From positions 1 to 18,291 of the forward strand of contig JAAMXP010000387.1 in assembly GCA_019693395.1 (NCBI GenBank): a stretch of DNA of 18,291 nucleotides, given 5' to 3'. The position numbers and the translations under genes are program-made. Each line of letters begins with the position of its first letter. Within the stretch, counting starts at the first letter, position 1. Below are positions 1-10,138 of this stretch, piece after piece. Below the pieces are notes generated by a model. That model worked only from the letters and a program-made list of their open reading frames with translations, ran no database searches and was not told the DNA's origin. This stretch comes from Ettlia oleoabundans. Taxonomy: Eukaryota; Chlorophyta; Chlorophyceae; Chlamydomonadales.

Positions 1-54
1 GTCGTGCGGGGGTTGGGGTGGGGTGGGGGGAAGGTACAAAGCGCGGCCTTGTGC
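1..54. other. Probable 3' UTR of the F-box gene, G-rich
   Basis: Read on the minus strand this follows the F-box stop. The plus strand has G-runs at about 8-31. No TGTAA motif occurs on the minus strand, so the poly(A) site is presumably outside the window. Confidence 0.35.
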
Positions 55-2377
55 TTAGCACCATGTTGCTGCTTGGGTACAAGGCAGCGCAGAGCCATGG
101 ACCAACTGCAATGTTGTGGGCAGGCGCTGCAGCAACCCCCCAGGACTGACCTGTGGCATGTGCGGGAGGAGCGGCGGCAGGGCGAGCGCAGCTGGTAGGT
201 GGATGGTCAGCCTCTGAATGGACCTGCAGGACAATAATAAGAAAGAAGGGGTCAGCTGGCCAGCTTGCGTGCCCGATTCCACTGACTTCCAGCCCAATCC
301 AGCTTCTAAGCAAATGCTGCCCCTGCACTTGCTGAGCACGTCTCACTGCCGAGCCAAGGCTGTCATGCAGCATGGGACCGCAAGGGTATGCGCTCACCAG
401 CAGCCCACTTGGGCTGTCCTCGTGCTGTCACACCACGCCTTAGCCACCCAACCCACCTATGCACCGTCCGGACCCACCTCGAGCATGCACCAGCCGCACC
501 CACCCAACAAGCATGCACCAGCCGCACCCACCCAACAGGCATGCACCAGCCGCACCCACCCAACAGGCATGCACCAGCCGCACCCACCCAACAGGCATGC
601 ACCAGCCGCACCCACCCAACAGGCACGCACCAGCCGCACCCACCCAACAGGCATGCACCAGTCGCACCCACCTCAGGCATGCGCCTGTTGGCAGCATGTA
701 TGTTGCCTGGCCATCACAGCAGATCGCCAGATCCGTCAGCCCGGGGGGCAGGTAGGCTGGGCAGAAGGGCAGGCGGGTCAGTATTGAGCCCCCCTGAGAC
801 TTGAGGTGCACGCTGAAGGACCTGAGGTGCCTGCAAAGAAGAATTTGGAGGAGCGTATGCAAAGTGGTGAGGCTGACGATGCGTGCTGGAGCTGCAAAAC
901 TGTCGCTGAAGGTGCCAGAGGTGTGGGAGGTGTCAGGCCAAGCCTTGCAGGATTCACTTCCCATATCCACCTCAACAACAGGCGCAGCAGACAGGCAAGC
1001 AGGCAACAACCGCAGCTAGGGCATGCACGAGACCACTTTATAAGTGGTTGTTGGTGAGCTAGAGGGTCAGCTTTAGCTGCACCGCGCGGTTCTCACCTTA
1101 GGAGGATCAGAGAATCCCAGCCATCCTGTTGCTGCACAGCTGCCGCGGGGCCAGCCTCCACATCCGTCACCCGCAGCATGCGCAGCGCAGTGCAGCCGCT
1201 CGCCACCTCCGGCAGCCCCCCGGCCACCTGCAGATCCACCAGCTGTCCCGCCAGGGGGCCCCAGGCCTCCAGAAGCTGCTCACTGGCGCGCTCCAGCTTG
1301 CTGCCGGATGGCCGGGGCGGCCAGGGGTGTGCTTGCACGGCCTGCTGCCCTGCCCCTGCCCACCACATGCCGCCTGCCTGCTCGTCTCCCTCGCCGCCGC
1401 CGCCGCCATCCTCGCAGTCCCACCAGAAAGCGTCCTCCTCTGAACCTGCCACCAGTGCCAGCCGCTTGAGGCATCCCAGCTGCGCCGCCCAGCCTGGCTG
1501 CGCCGCCGCAGAGGTGATGGCCCTTAGGCCGGCAAGCTCGAGACTGGTGAGGCAAGGCGGCAGCTCAGCTGGCGTTGCGGTCGCAGGGCTGATGGTACCG
1601 CTAAGCTTAAGCTCAGCCACGCTTGTGAGGCAGCCCAAGCCGGCAGGCAGCACCACACGGTAGCCGGAGAGCTCCAGGCGCCGCAGGCGTGGCAGCAGGG
1701 GCACGGGTGGCGCCAGGCTGGGGCTCAGCGGGCACAGCGGGGACAGATGCATCGCCCGAGGCTCCCTCCAGTTGCAGGCGTTGAGTGTGAGGTGGAACTC
1801 CCACAGCCCTGGTGCCTGTGCCAGCACAGCAGCCAACGCTTGCATGGCGCCGGGCCAACAGGACGAGAAGCTGCGCCGGTTATGGCGCCGCCAGTGGCGG
1901 ATGGCGACGGCCAGGCGCAGCCGCCGCAGCGCGGGCGCACGCCGCCCCAGCCAGCGCAGCAGGCCCAGCAGCTGGTCATAGGTGGCGACCGTCCACTGCA
2001 GTGGGAGGAGCCAAACACAGTGTGTAGTCGTTAGGCAGCTGGGCAGGCAAGGCAGAGAAGCAAGCAGCAGGCAGGCAAGATAGTGCGGTGATAGTGCGGC
2101 ACTGCCCGTAAGCGTTGTAGGAGATGGCGCTCCCAAAGTTGCCCCCTCCCCCGGCCGGGAACAATCAAATCTGCGTTGTGGTCGCCTAACTTCGCAGCAC
2201 AAGCAACCAATGACATAGATGCCGCACCTCAAACTCCTCAAAGGGAGCCTCGGGCCCAGCGCTCAACTCCCACCATTCATGGCATACCAGCGGCACCGCC
2301 CGCACACGCTCCACCAGAGGCAGGCGACTGAGCACGCCAGCCGCCGTTACAGCGCGGGGCAGGTCCTGGAGCTTCAT
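55..2377 (-). CDS. F-box / leucine-rich-repeat protein, 4 exons
   Basis: Exons by phase agreement: 2228-2377, 1097-1995, 672-830, 55-223; about 458 residues, stop TAA at 55-57. Residues 5-40 resemble an F-box: LPRAV, then LSRLPLVERVRAV and the core LVCHEWWEL. Leucine-rich segments follow at about 72-80, 113-121, 152-160 (LPRLRRLEL), 174-183 and 197-207, and continue in the short exons 3 and 4 (HLRSFSVHL, SIQRLTIHL). An acidic/glycine linker lies near 236-258. Donors are good (AAG|GTGAG, GAG|GTGGGT) and joins are phase 0, 2 and 2. Family knowledge: F-box proteins bind SKP1 in SCF ubiquitin ligases and the LRRs choose the substrate; the substrate here is unknown. The start at 2377 places the F-box at the N-terminus; an in-frame ATG at 2407 would add ten residues. 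Exon 4 may hide a 45-nt in-frame intron. The irregular LRRs make the subfamily uncertain. Confidence 0.72.
483..676. repeat. 28-bp minisatellite in F-box intron 3, about 7 copies
   Basis: Units start at 483, 511, 539, 567, 595, 623 and 651; six are 28 bp and the unit next to exon 3 is 26 bp. Copies are nearly identical, with single differences such as caagcatg in the first and caggcacg near 623. On the coding (minus) strand each unit reads GCATGCCTGTTGG then GTGGGTGCGGCTG, and the exon-3 border reads GCATGCCTGAG|GTGGGTGCG, so the repeat spans the exon end and its donor. Because 28 is not a multiple of 3 and the unit has no stop, long His/Pro-rich or Gly/Cys-rich reading frames appear in several frames; they are artefacts. 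Confidence 0.93.
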
Positions 2378-3517
2378 TGCGGCGCTTATAGTCGTTCTGG
2401 CACCCATATCGGGTCTGGGCTGGGTTGAAGCGTGTCATGATGGTGAGGCGTGGCCTGGACGCGCGGGAGTAGCTTGCAAGGAGGGGTTTTGATTGATCGG
2501 TCGACTTGGTGAAGGCAAAGGCAAAAAGCCTGGCGTCCGCTCCTGTTTCATCAACCGCGTATGCCCCGCGTGCTAGGGTTCCCACCCAGAGCAAAGCTGC
2601 TTACAGTTCTAAAATAGATACGAATATCAGCGCAGTCACCGCGCACAAACTGTGGAGGGGCTAGGTGCGCCAAATCAAGCCGCACACTCAACATCGCGCC
2701 AGCACCGGGTAGCGGCAGGTGGCCTTCATGCAGCCTTCAGAACGCAGGCCTTCAGGAACACGGCTGAACCTGAGCACCATCTGGCAATTCGATGGCGAGC
2801 AACGTGTTGCTTGATTTCTTATAGTCATCTAACGAGAAGAAAATTAAATCGAATACGAACAAGGTTTTCCACTGGGTCTATGCCAAGCACAGCAGATGAG
2901 CGAAAGAAGCACTGCGATTGGAAGCAAACAATATGAGCGACAGCAAGAGCCCACCATAGCTTGGCCCGCAGCGCTCGTGCGCTCTATCTGGTGCAACAGA
3001 CAAGCGGATGGCATGTGCAAGATGCAGATTGCCACGTATTATTGTTGGGCAGCGGGGCCTGCTCCACAACTGAGAGGCCGCACGCTTGCCTAAAGCATTT
3101 CTCAAGTATGTGTGCCAATTTAGAAGGTTGTGTAATCTCAAGGGCAGTTGTGGGCCATGATAGCACCTTGTCGGCACCCAAAGGATTGTATTTTGCAGCG
3201 GCAGGCTGCGGTGCATTGCTGGAGCTGCAACAAGCTCGAGGTGGGCGTGTTCCTGGTGGGTGGTGCCCAATGGTGCATGGCACCCACAGCGGCACCCAGA
3301 GTCATCAGGCGTGTACCGCCACCATGGACCACATGCACAGCACTGCAGCGGGGGAGGGACAATGCAAGTCAGCGGTGGTGCTGACATCAGGCAACCACAT
3401 GCACAAACAAGCACATGGGGTGAGGCGGATGCCACGCACAGCAGAACAACACTGTTGAGGCAGGCAGGCGGGCGGGCGGGCAGGCAGTCAAGGCTAAGGA
3501 TCGGGGAACGTTGCCAG
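2378..3517. other. Intergenic: 3' UTR of membrane-protein gene and promoter side of F-box gene
   Basis: No convincing coding exon lies here. The minus strand has a 226-codon open stretch (2878-3558), but it is Cys/His/Pro-rich, lacks domain-like hydrophobic or repeat patterns, and largely lies downstream of the membrane-protein stop at 3518. A purine-rich GGCA/GGCG tract occurs at 3460-3488. About 2800-2870 is relatively AT-rich. A TGTAA motif on the minus strand at 2601-2605 is a candidate end of the upstream transcript, leaving roughly 220 bp for the F-box promoter and 5' UTR. Confidence 0.4.
2601..2605 (-). terminator. Candidate TGTAA polyadenylation signal
   Basis: TGTAA on the minus strand, 913 nt past the stop of the membrane-protein gene. 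TGTAA is the usual chlorophyte poly(A) signal (known for Chlamydomonas). It is the only copy I noticed between that stop and the F-box gene, but a five-base match can occur by chance. Confidence 0.3.
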
Positions 3518-6174
3518 CTAGGCCGGCTCTCCTGCCATGATTTCCAAGAGATCGGCACCAGCCCACAACAATCCAGCTACCAGAAATGCAAACAGGCCCC
3601 CCCATGCTAACTCGCGCAACAAACTTCCAACACGAGCTCCTACAAGACATGCTGCCGCAGCTACTGCCCTGCAATACTGCAAGCACCCACCTGTTGGTAC
3701 CTGAACCATGCAGTACTGCCACCTACGCACCTGCCGGCACCGCAAACATGCAGTACTCCACAAGCGTCGGCAACACCTCCCGCAAATGGCGGTGGCCGCC
3801 ATTACTGTGTGACGTCGAGCCATTATTGGCAGCAGCACGCTGCTCCAGAAAGGCGCGGCGCTGTCGCAGCTCTGAGCACCAGATGCAGTAGGTGGGGAGA
3901 AGGAAGCCGAGAGCCAGCTGGCTGCAAGCACGCAAGGGTGGGTGGATGGGTGGTGGGGTGGTGAGGTGCGTGCGTGCGTGCATGTGGGCGGGCGGGCGGG
4001 TGGGGGTGTGGGTGGATGGGAGGGTGGGGGGCGCGCGACAGGCGGGCGGCATAACCGCAAGCATGCTGGGATGCTGGCATGCTGGCGTGCATGCATGTAG
4101 GAGGCTGCCACCATTCACAGCAATGCCTATCGAGACTTGTATTTCTCACAGAAACAATTCTAACCTGATGGGCTGCCAGCTCACGCACAGCTCTGTGCCA
4201 TCGTCACCCAGCGGCGCGCTCCTGCTTACCACAGACATGTTGCCGGGCTGCCCCTCCCCGCTCATTTGCTGCATGCATGCCGCTCGCACCGCCTCTCTGG
4301 CCGCCCGGGGGGCCGCCAGCACTGCCGCCCCGCAACCCCGGGTGGCCTCTGCTGAAAGCCATGCCTCAGTGCTACGCTGGAGGGCCAGGAAAGGCCACGA
4401 CAGGCTGGCGGGCCAGGAAGTAGCAGCCTTGATGGCTTGGTAAGCGCGCCGCAACGCCACGTTGCGCTGGCAGAGCGTGCGGTTGAACAGCAGCAGAATG
4501 ACGGTCAGGGCGGCCTGCTGTGGCAGCGCAACACTGCACGCAGGCAGGCAGGCAGGCAAGCAAGCAGGCAAGCATTGGCTGCTTGTCAGGGCTCTCTTCC
4601 ATGTCTCATTAGTCTCACTCTCAATCAGTACAATCTGCCCACTGTCCGGCTTTGCACCATTTCTGCACTACCTCAATAGCAGGGGGAAGGGCAGGCTACC
4701 ACGCATGCTGTCCACCACCTCCTTCTCACCGGAAAAGCAGGCTCCCCCACATGCTGTTGAACAGCTGCCAGGGCACGCCATTGCCCGTCAGAAGCACTGC
4801 TGCCATCTGCAAAGAAGTCGGGCACGGATGAAGGGCGGTTCAGCATGGAGCCAGGTGACGACTGGGTGCAAAAGATATCTAACCGGTTCGCCACCAGTTC
4901 TTGAAAACTTGCCGGGGCATGGTGGCGGCCAAAGGTTCAGGTTGCAGCTGCAATGCCCCTGCCGTAATCAAACCAACGCCATGGCCGCGTCTCCATTCAC
5001 CTGGAACGTTGAGGGATCTCCAACTTTGGGATTTGGGCTGCAGCGGAAGCAGGGAAAGGCAGATAAACTGAGATGAAGGCAATGTGTGACAGCAGCTCGC
5101 AGGAGGCAATGGCATGTGATGCGCCCAACCCAACAAAATATGGCAATCTGTTTGGCTGCCCAGTAAAGTCGGGTCTAAGAGAACAGATGGGGCTATCATA
5201 ACCTTTCACAACTAATTCGTTATTGCATATGAGCATGTCCCTGTAAGGCAACGCCAGGCAATGAACCATCCTCGCCAGCTCAGTCCAGTGGGGCACAGCC
5301 GCAGAAGGCAAGCATTAGCGAGCTTGCTAAGGAAATGTGGGCGGCCACCAGCGGGGACTTACTAAATGAGGTGGTGCGTGTAGCATCCCAGCGCTATTTG
5401 CAGCAGGTTGTCGAAGATCTTGATGGGATTGCGCCACCTGGCAGGAAAGGGAGGAAAGCATGAGCAGGGCGGTGAGCGCAACAGCTGGCCAGTATCCGCA
5501 CAGCACCGCTCCTGACGTGGGGGACCACTCAGATGCAGCATAGAACGGTCAACAACATCAGCACTGTATATTCACAGGCGCACGAAATCATATGAAGGGC
5601 TGAAGGGCACAGCCAGACAGCCCAGCACACAGCTTAATTCCGCCCCTTGTAGAGTCTACCTGAGGTGCTGCTGAGGAGACAACGAATGGGACACAGCCGG
5701 CAGCGCCAGAACGACGGCCACCGCTGCTGCAACCAACCATTCCTGAGAGATCAGCACCCGCACCATTACGACGCCCCATATGCCCGCGCGGTTGAGGTGG
5801 AACTGCAGCAAGGCAGTGGCCATGGCCAGCAGAGGTGGGAAGGAGCAGGGTGGTGATGGCACCGCTGAGGTCAGCGCGGCGGGATACTGCTGCGGCCGTG
5901 TTGCCGGATGCCGGCAGCGTCGCCCTCCTAAACCATGTATCGGCGTCGGACACTGAGCTCGGCAGGCGTCATCCCAGCCACGCAGCGGCGGCTTCTTGGG
6001 GGTCACGCATGGAGCAAACAACCATCTTATCCGCACGCTCCCAGCACGTGAAAAGTAACAAACGGGCTTTCAGGCGCCACTCACTTGTTTGCCCAGGCAC
6101 CTACTCCTTTTAGCCTGGAGCTTATTGAACTCCAGCTCTAGCTCAGCATCCTCAAACGTCAGATCGGCCTTCAT
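3518..6174 (-). CDS. Unrecognised multipass membrane protein, 8 exons
   Basis: Exons: 6085-6174, 5660-5889, 5363-5437, 5001-5037, 4730-4806, 4230-4533, 3731-3917, 3518-3651; all joins agree in phase, giving 377 residues. Residues 1-30 form a charged amphipathic start (DAELELEFNKLQAKR). Hydrophobic segments lie at about 47-61, 67-78, 81-98 (WLVAAAVAVVLALPAV), 174-187 (PQQAALTVILLLFN), 272-284 and 348-365 (AWGGLFAFLVAGLLWAG), suggesting four to six membrane spans. Between them are soluble stretches including RWRNPIKIFDNLLQ (107-120) and YPNPKVGDPSTFQ (132-144). I recognise no catalytic or transporter motif, so I assign no function. The first exon, the exon-2 acceptor (a CAGCAG pair at 5887-5892) and the last exon are the least certain. 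A splice-compatible link to the upstream BTB gene also exists, so the ATG at 6174 is provisional. Confidence 0.55.
3986..4006 (+). other. G-quadruplex-capable G-tract in an intron
   Basis: Four GGG runs separated by single C residues, then T and five G. It lies on the strand opposite the transcript, in the 312-nt intron (3918-4229) of the membrane-protein gene. The surrounding 3935-4033 is GGGT/GTGC-rich simple sequence. Confidence 0.6.
4541..4573. repeat. GGCA/AGCA tetranucleotide microsatellite
   Basis: About eight tandem CAGG/CAAG units directly upstream (on the coding strand) of the acceptor of membrane-protein exon 6 at 4533. Read on the minus strand it is a CTGC/TTGC pyrimidine-rich tract and may act as the polypyrimidine tract of that acceptor. 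Confidence 0.8.
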
Positions 6175-6573
6175 TGCTATATTGATGGTTTCGTAATACC
6201 GGCTGGCGCATCCTCGATTGTCAAACCGGACGTCCCGGCCGCCCCCGCCAGGTCAGCGTGGCGGTGCACAGCGGGGCATGGCAGTGAGACTGCAACGCGC
6301 TTTTGTTGTACCACTATTGTGTCAACTGTGCTGGCTACAAAAGGTTCTGCCAACCTCAATGTACGCAGGTGCCAGTTGTGCAACCTGTGCAGACTGGTCC
6401 CCCCATGGTCGCCGTTGAGCCGACCTGGAGGCCCAGTGCACCCCACCAGAGGGAGCACCCCGTCACCGACAGCGGTGTGGAGTCAAACTGAACCAGAAAC
6501 GCGCTGCGTCAAAGCTAATTCCTACATAATAACAGATAGCATGCTGGGAGCGCACCAGCACTCAGGCACGTTG
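6175..6573. other. Gap between BTB-BACK stop and membrane-protein ATG
   Basis: About 400 bp with no minus-strand TGTAA and no obvious promoter motif. A 93-codon open frame on the minus strand (6177-6458) ends just before the ATG at 6174 and lacks convincing protein features. It is most simply 3' UTR plus promoter, but the absence of a poly(A) motif leaves open one transcript covering both genes. Confidence 0.35.
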
Positions 6574-9549
6574 TCACTGCTCAGGCACCCGCCAGCCCAC
6601 AAGCAGCAGTCCGCCCTCACCGCCGTCACCAATGCTGCTGGTGTTGCTGCCGCCGCTGCCTCGCAAACCGCCGCCGCGTCCCAGCTGCTGCAGCGGCAGC
6701 GCCTTGGGAAGCTGGCTGGCCAGGAAGCCGACTTTCCACCAGGTGGGGCCTGGCCTGGCCAGCGGGCCCAGCGCGCACCAGAAGATTCCATCCGCCCCAA
6801 ACGCGAAGCAGGTGGCCTGCAAGCGAAGCGTAGCAGTTTGCAGCAAACGCAGCACGCAGGAGTATCAAGGGATCTGCAAATCAATAACCTGCTGGTAAGC
6901 CGCGCCAGTCATGCCAACTACTTTCGCCACAAGATGCAGATGATTGCTGCTAAATCAGGCAGCTGGCTGTAGGGGAGAGTCCACTCATATGCTCACCTTA
7001 AAACCTGCCGGGAAGGTCTGAGGTTCCAAGCTGAGCTGCAAATCCCAGCCGCTGCCGCCGCTACTCGTGGCGCCGCTGCCACCACTGGTGCCGCCAGCAG
7101 CCTCGGCTGCCGCATGTCTTGCATCTTCTCTCTCCAGCTGAAGCACCATGGGGCGGGCTGCCGGTGGGCACCAGGAACACGGGATGAAGCGCTGGGTGCA
7201 GTACATTGTTGTACCGCTCCATTCCTGCAGTTCCGCAGTACGCAGGCCCCAGTGCAGGGAGCGCCGCCGTGCAGCCCTCAACGCGGCCTCAGCCTCTGCT
7301 GCTGCATCAACTGGGGGTGCCGTAGCTGGGCGGGGGTAGGATCTGCACACAACAAGTTGGCCCCGCTGCGCAGGCCGCAAAGCTGCTGGCTGCGTAGTGC
7401 CCTGCACACGATCCAGCCCACTGTTGCCTGCCGCCAAGTCAGCCGCCACGCGTGCATTCAGCAGCCGCCATGCCAGCGCCGTGCTGAGCCGCTTGTCTAC
7501 CCATTTGGCATTGGCCTGGAGGTACAGAGTTGCCGCCGCCACCTCATGTGTCGACATCAAATGGAAGCACACGCAGTCCAGCAGCGCAAGCGCCTCTGCT
7601 GAGCTGGCGGACTTGGCCAGTTGGCACAGCGTCTGCGAGCAGCACAACAGGGTGCAATTAGGCTAACAGGGGCAGGCATTGTGATATTGAGAGTCACGTG
7701 TTGTTGTCGAGGGAATAGCGTGTTTTGTTTCAGGGAAGCAAGGAAAGCTTGGCTGCTGTCGGGAGGGAATTCAGCCAGCCAGGCAGCCAGCCAGTCACAC
7801 AGCCAGCACACTAGGCCCTCTTCAGCCAGCCCATCCGGAATCCGGCCACCCACCTACCTCTCCACACCAAACAGCCTGTCAGAGCCAGCCCAAAACTTGT
7901 GGCGGGACCCAACGAATGGCAGCAGCACATCTCGATTACTCAGCAGCAGGAACACTGGCTCAGCCAAAGCCAGCAAGGCGGACAGGTGGCATAGAGGTTA
8001 ATCACCCAACCAGCCACCAGCCAGGCAGCCAAAGAGCCAGTCAGCAGGCAAAGAGAGCCAGACGGACAAGCATCAACACTGGTAGGCCACCCAACCAGCC
8101 ACCAGCGACCATCCAAGCAGCAAAAGATCCAGTCAGGCAGGCGCCCAACAACCTCTATCAAGCAGCATTCTGTGGGAGCGCACAGCTGCGGGCTCTGAAG
8201 CAGCTCCTGGCGTTTGGCTGGCGGCCATTCCTTGAGCAGCGCAGCCGCCTTGTCTCCGCTCAGCATGAAGAAGCTCTATGGGGGGCAGGACAGGGTGGAT
8301 GGAGCGAATACAGCAGGCTGAGTGATGCAAGGCAAGACACAGACCAGCGGGTGCAGGCAAGGAGGCCAAGACCAGCATGCCCCGACAGAGAGGATGCTGC
8401 TACACCTAACCACACACAGCTCCTCTTACGGCTCATTGCATCGTGCTGCATTGCTCATTGCAGCGGGCTGCATCGCATCATGCTGCAATTCAGGAAGGTT
8501 TCTCTCACAAATGGCCTCCAACCTGCTGGAAGTCTCTCTCTATATGTGCCTGCAGGCCCGTCAGCTGCAGGTCCAGGGCCACCCGCAGTACCACCCCTGG
8601 GAAGTTGTCCAGAACCTGGTCCTGCAGGTATTGAGCTGCTGCCTCCAGCACTGCCGCCACCTGCGCGGTGCGAGCCATAGCATGACGTGTGAAGCGGTTT
8701 GAAATGCAAGAGGGCAGAGCGCGCGGGATGCAGGCTTAGCCACAAGAGGCTTGCAGCGGGTGTCAATCAGTTTTGAGCTGCATTGTGGAAGGCATGGTGA
8801 AGTAGATAAGCACCCCAGAAACAATGCGCGAGCAAGCCACCAACCTGCAGGTATGCGGCAGCCTGCAACAGGTCAGCCACAGTGGCAGCAGTCAGAATCA
8901 GGCTGCCGCTGCTGAGGTTTTGCGCCAGCAACGTTACTGCTTGGTGCCCAAAGTCCAAGGAGAGGTCGGCAGGCGGCCCGCCAAAACTGCATGGCAATAT
9001 ATGACGGCATTGCCATTTGGGCCACGAGAAACCAATTGTGTACGATAAATGACGACTGCATGACTATGAGTTCAGTGGACGCTGGGTGGGCGGGGGTGAG
9101 CTGGGTGCTGTCCATCTCGCTGGTGCCAGCCAACTGCATGCCCGCATTGCGCACCTCATTGCATGCTGGTAGTAGGCACTGTACTGTAGCAACAGCGCCT
9201 GGCTTAAGCGGACCCTGCAAGTGAATCCTTTAAAGGGCAGAGTTTAGGGGTTGAAGGCCATCCGTGTGATGCCGAATGATGCGCACGCATGCCGCAGCCT
9301 CTGCTGGTGGTGGCAGCACCCTTGGGCTCCTGCTAATCTTTCGCCATACCCGCCTCCCGCCGGCGCCCCAACTCCACGCAGCGACACGAGAGGTGGTTCG
9401 CTTAAAGTGGCCTCAGATGCGGCGCCCGGGAGTGGCATCTGCTTTTCCGGCAAGTTACTGCTCGCAAGCTGTTTCCGCAGCGCGATCAAAGAAGGTTGCG
9501 AAAGCTGGTCAACAGCTGGCGGGACCTCAGCCTTGCTGGTCTTTGGCAT
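6574..9549 (-). CDS. BTB-BACK domain protein, 8 exons including an 18-nt microexon
   Basis: Exons: 9350-9549, 9155-9214, 8845-8986, 8523-8660, 8153-8275, 7858-7875, 6997-7632, 6574-6816; every join agrees in phase, giving 519 residues, stop TGA at 6574-6576. Residues about 56-150 read as a BTB/POZ fold: RLSQALLLQYSAYYQHAMS corresponds to the usual 'h+avLa..SpyF.aM' strip, and ATVADLLQAAAYLQVAAVLE to the 'nv.eLL.aA.yLqv..v' helices. A BACK-like helical region follows at about 150-300 (FFMLSGDKAAALLK, LLQSPQLCAPTECCLIE, ALALLDCVCFHLMS). Exon 7 ends in a Gly/Ser-rich linker before SLEPQTFPAGFK, and exon 8 has a Trp-rich tail (GPTWWKVGF). Family knowledge: BTB-BACK proteins often link substrates to CUL3 ubiquitin ligases. 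I see no kelch repeats or MATH domain. The start is the first ATG of the BTB frame, with A at -3. Confidence 0.66.
8003..8106. repeat. Two-copy repeat in BTB-BACK intron 5
   Basis: CACCCAACCAGCCACCAG occurs at 8003 and again at 8088 (period 85), with weaker similarity around it (agccagtcagcaggca / agatccagtcaggcagg). It sits in a CAGCCA-rich intron (7876-8152). Confidence 0.6.
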
Positions 9550-9991
9550 GTTTGCTGTGGAGCTGCCCCGAGTCTCTTTTAATACGCGGAAGAAATAATG
9601 GGTTAGGTAGATGAAAACGATACAGTGGTGGGCTCCGTGCAGGCGGCGTTGTCATAATGCCTCCGCTGCTAGCTGTGGCCAGCGCTGCGCCCGGTGATGT
9701 AGCGACATGTGTCCAAAAAGCTCCACCAAGTAGACCGTGCCGTTTCGTCTCAATTGAGTTTGGAAATGTGCTTATGTAAGAACTCACATCACGATATCAG
9801 ACCTCTTGATGTGTTGTGGTTTTTATGGTGAGCATGTCGTGGAGGGCTGTGCACCTGTGGCCAGAGCGCCAGCGCTTGAGCATGCGCCTCATGGTGCAAG
9901 GCCTGTATTGGGGGCTTCCAAGTTGCGGCATGCGCCTAGGAGCATTATTATATAGCCATATATAAGTCTTGAAAGGTAACAGGACGTTTGA
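9550..9991. promoter_or_regulatory. Divergent promoter region between BTB-BACK and the plus-strand gene
   Basis: Start of the minus-strand BTB gene on the left, TATA-like element for the plus strand on the right. No coding exon is convincing; an 86-codon minus-strand frame at 9527-9787 is out of frame with the BTB start. The region is less GC-rich than its flanks. Confidence 0.4.
9944..9966 (+). promoter_or_regulatory. TATA-like element
   Basis: An A/T run containing TTATATAG and TATATAAG inside GC-rich sequence. TATATAAG at 9959-9966 would place transcription start near 9985-9995, upstream of the plus-strand gene. A second TATA-like string, TGTATAAAAC, occurs at 10420-10429 and could serve a shorter transcript. 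Confidence 0.4.
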
Positions 9992-10138
9992 ATGTCACAT
10001 GCTGAAGCCATTGGGCATGGGCAGCTGCTGAGCAGCCTGCTGACGGGGCGGGCCGCAGGTGGGCCTAGCGCTCACATGTCTGCCTTGGAAGCCGAGTGCT
10101 TCATGCAAATCGACACTTGCCCCGACATTTCCCAATGA
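9992..10138 (+). CDS. Short upstream ORF (48 codons) overlapping the next ATG
   Basis: ATG at 9992, further in-frame ATGs at 10076 and 10103, stop TGA at 10136-10138. The stop overlaps the start codon of the next frame as ATGA (10135-10138). If transcription starts near 9990 the first ATG is almost leaderless, so initiation at 10076 or 10103 is more likely. It may be a regulatory uORF or part of a first exon (a CAG|GTGGGC donor lies at about 10058). No domain is recognised. Confidence 0.25.
   Translation: MSHAEAIGHGQLLSSLLTGRAAGGPSAHMSALEAECFMQIDTCPDISQ

Noticed and set aside
483..676. CRISPR-like array of 28-bp repeats
   Set aside because: Units abut with no spacers, so it is a minisatellite, and it lies in a eukaryotic intron.
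388..804. Overlapping His/Pro/Thr-rich or Gly/Cys/Trp-rich open frames on both strands
   Set aside because: They arise because a stop-free 28-bp unit is open in several frames; no start context or flanking coding signal supports them.
2878..3558. 226-codon minus-strand frame as an extra exon of the membrane protein
   Set aside because: The frame used by the last exon stops at 3518, and the extra frame is Cys/His/Pro-rich without membrane or domain features; probably 3' UTR.
7858..7972. Longer BTB exon 6 (PVFLLLSNRDVLLPFVG...)
   Set aside because: It begins in phase but ends in phase 2, while exon 7 needs phase 0; the microexon solves the junction and fits the BACK-like pattern better.
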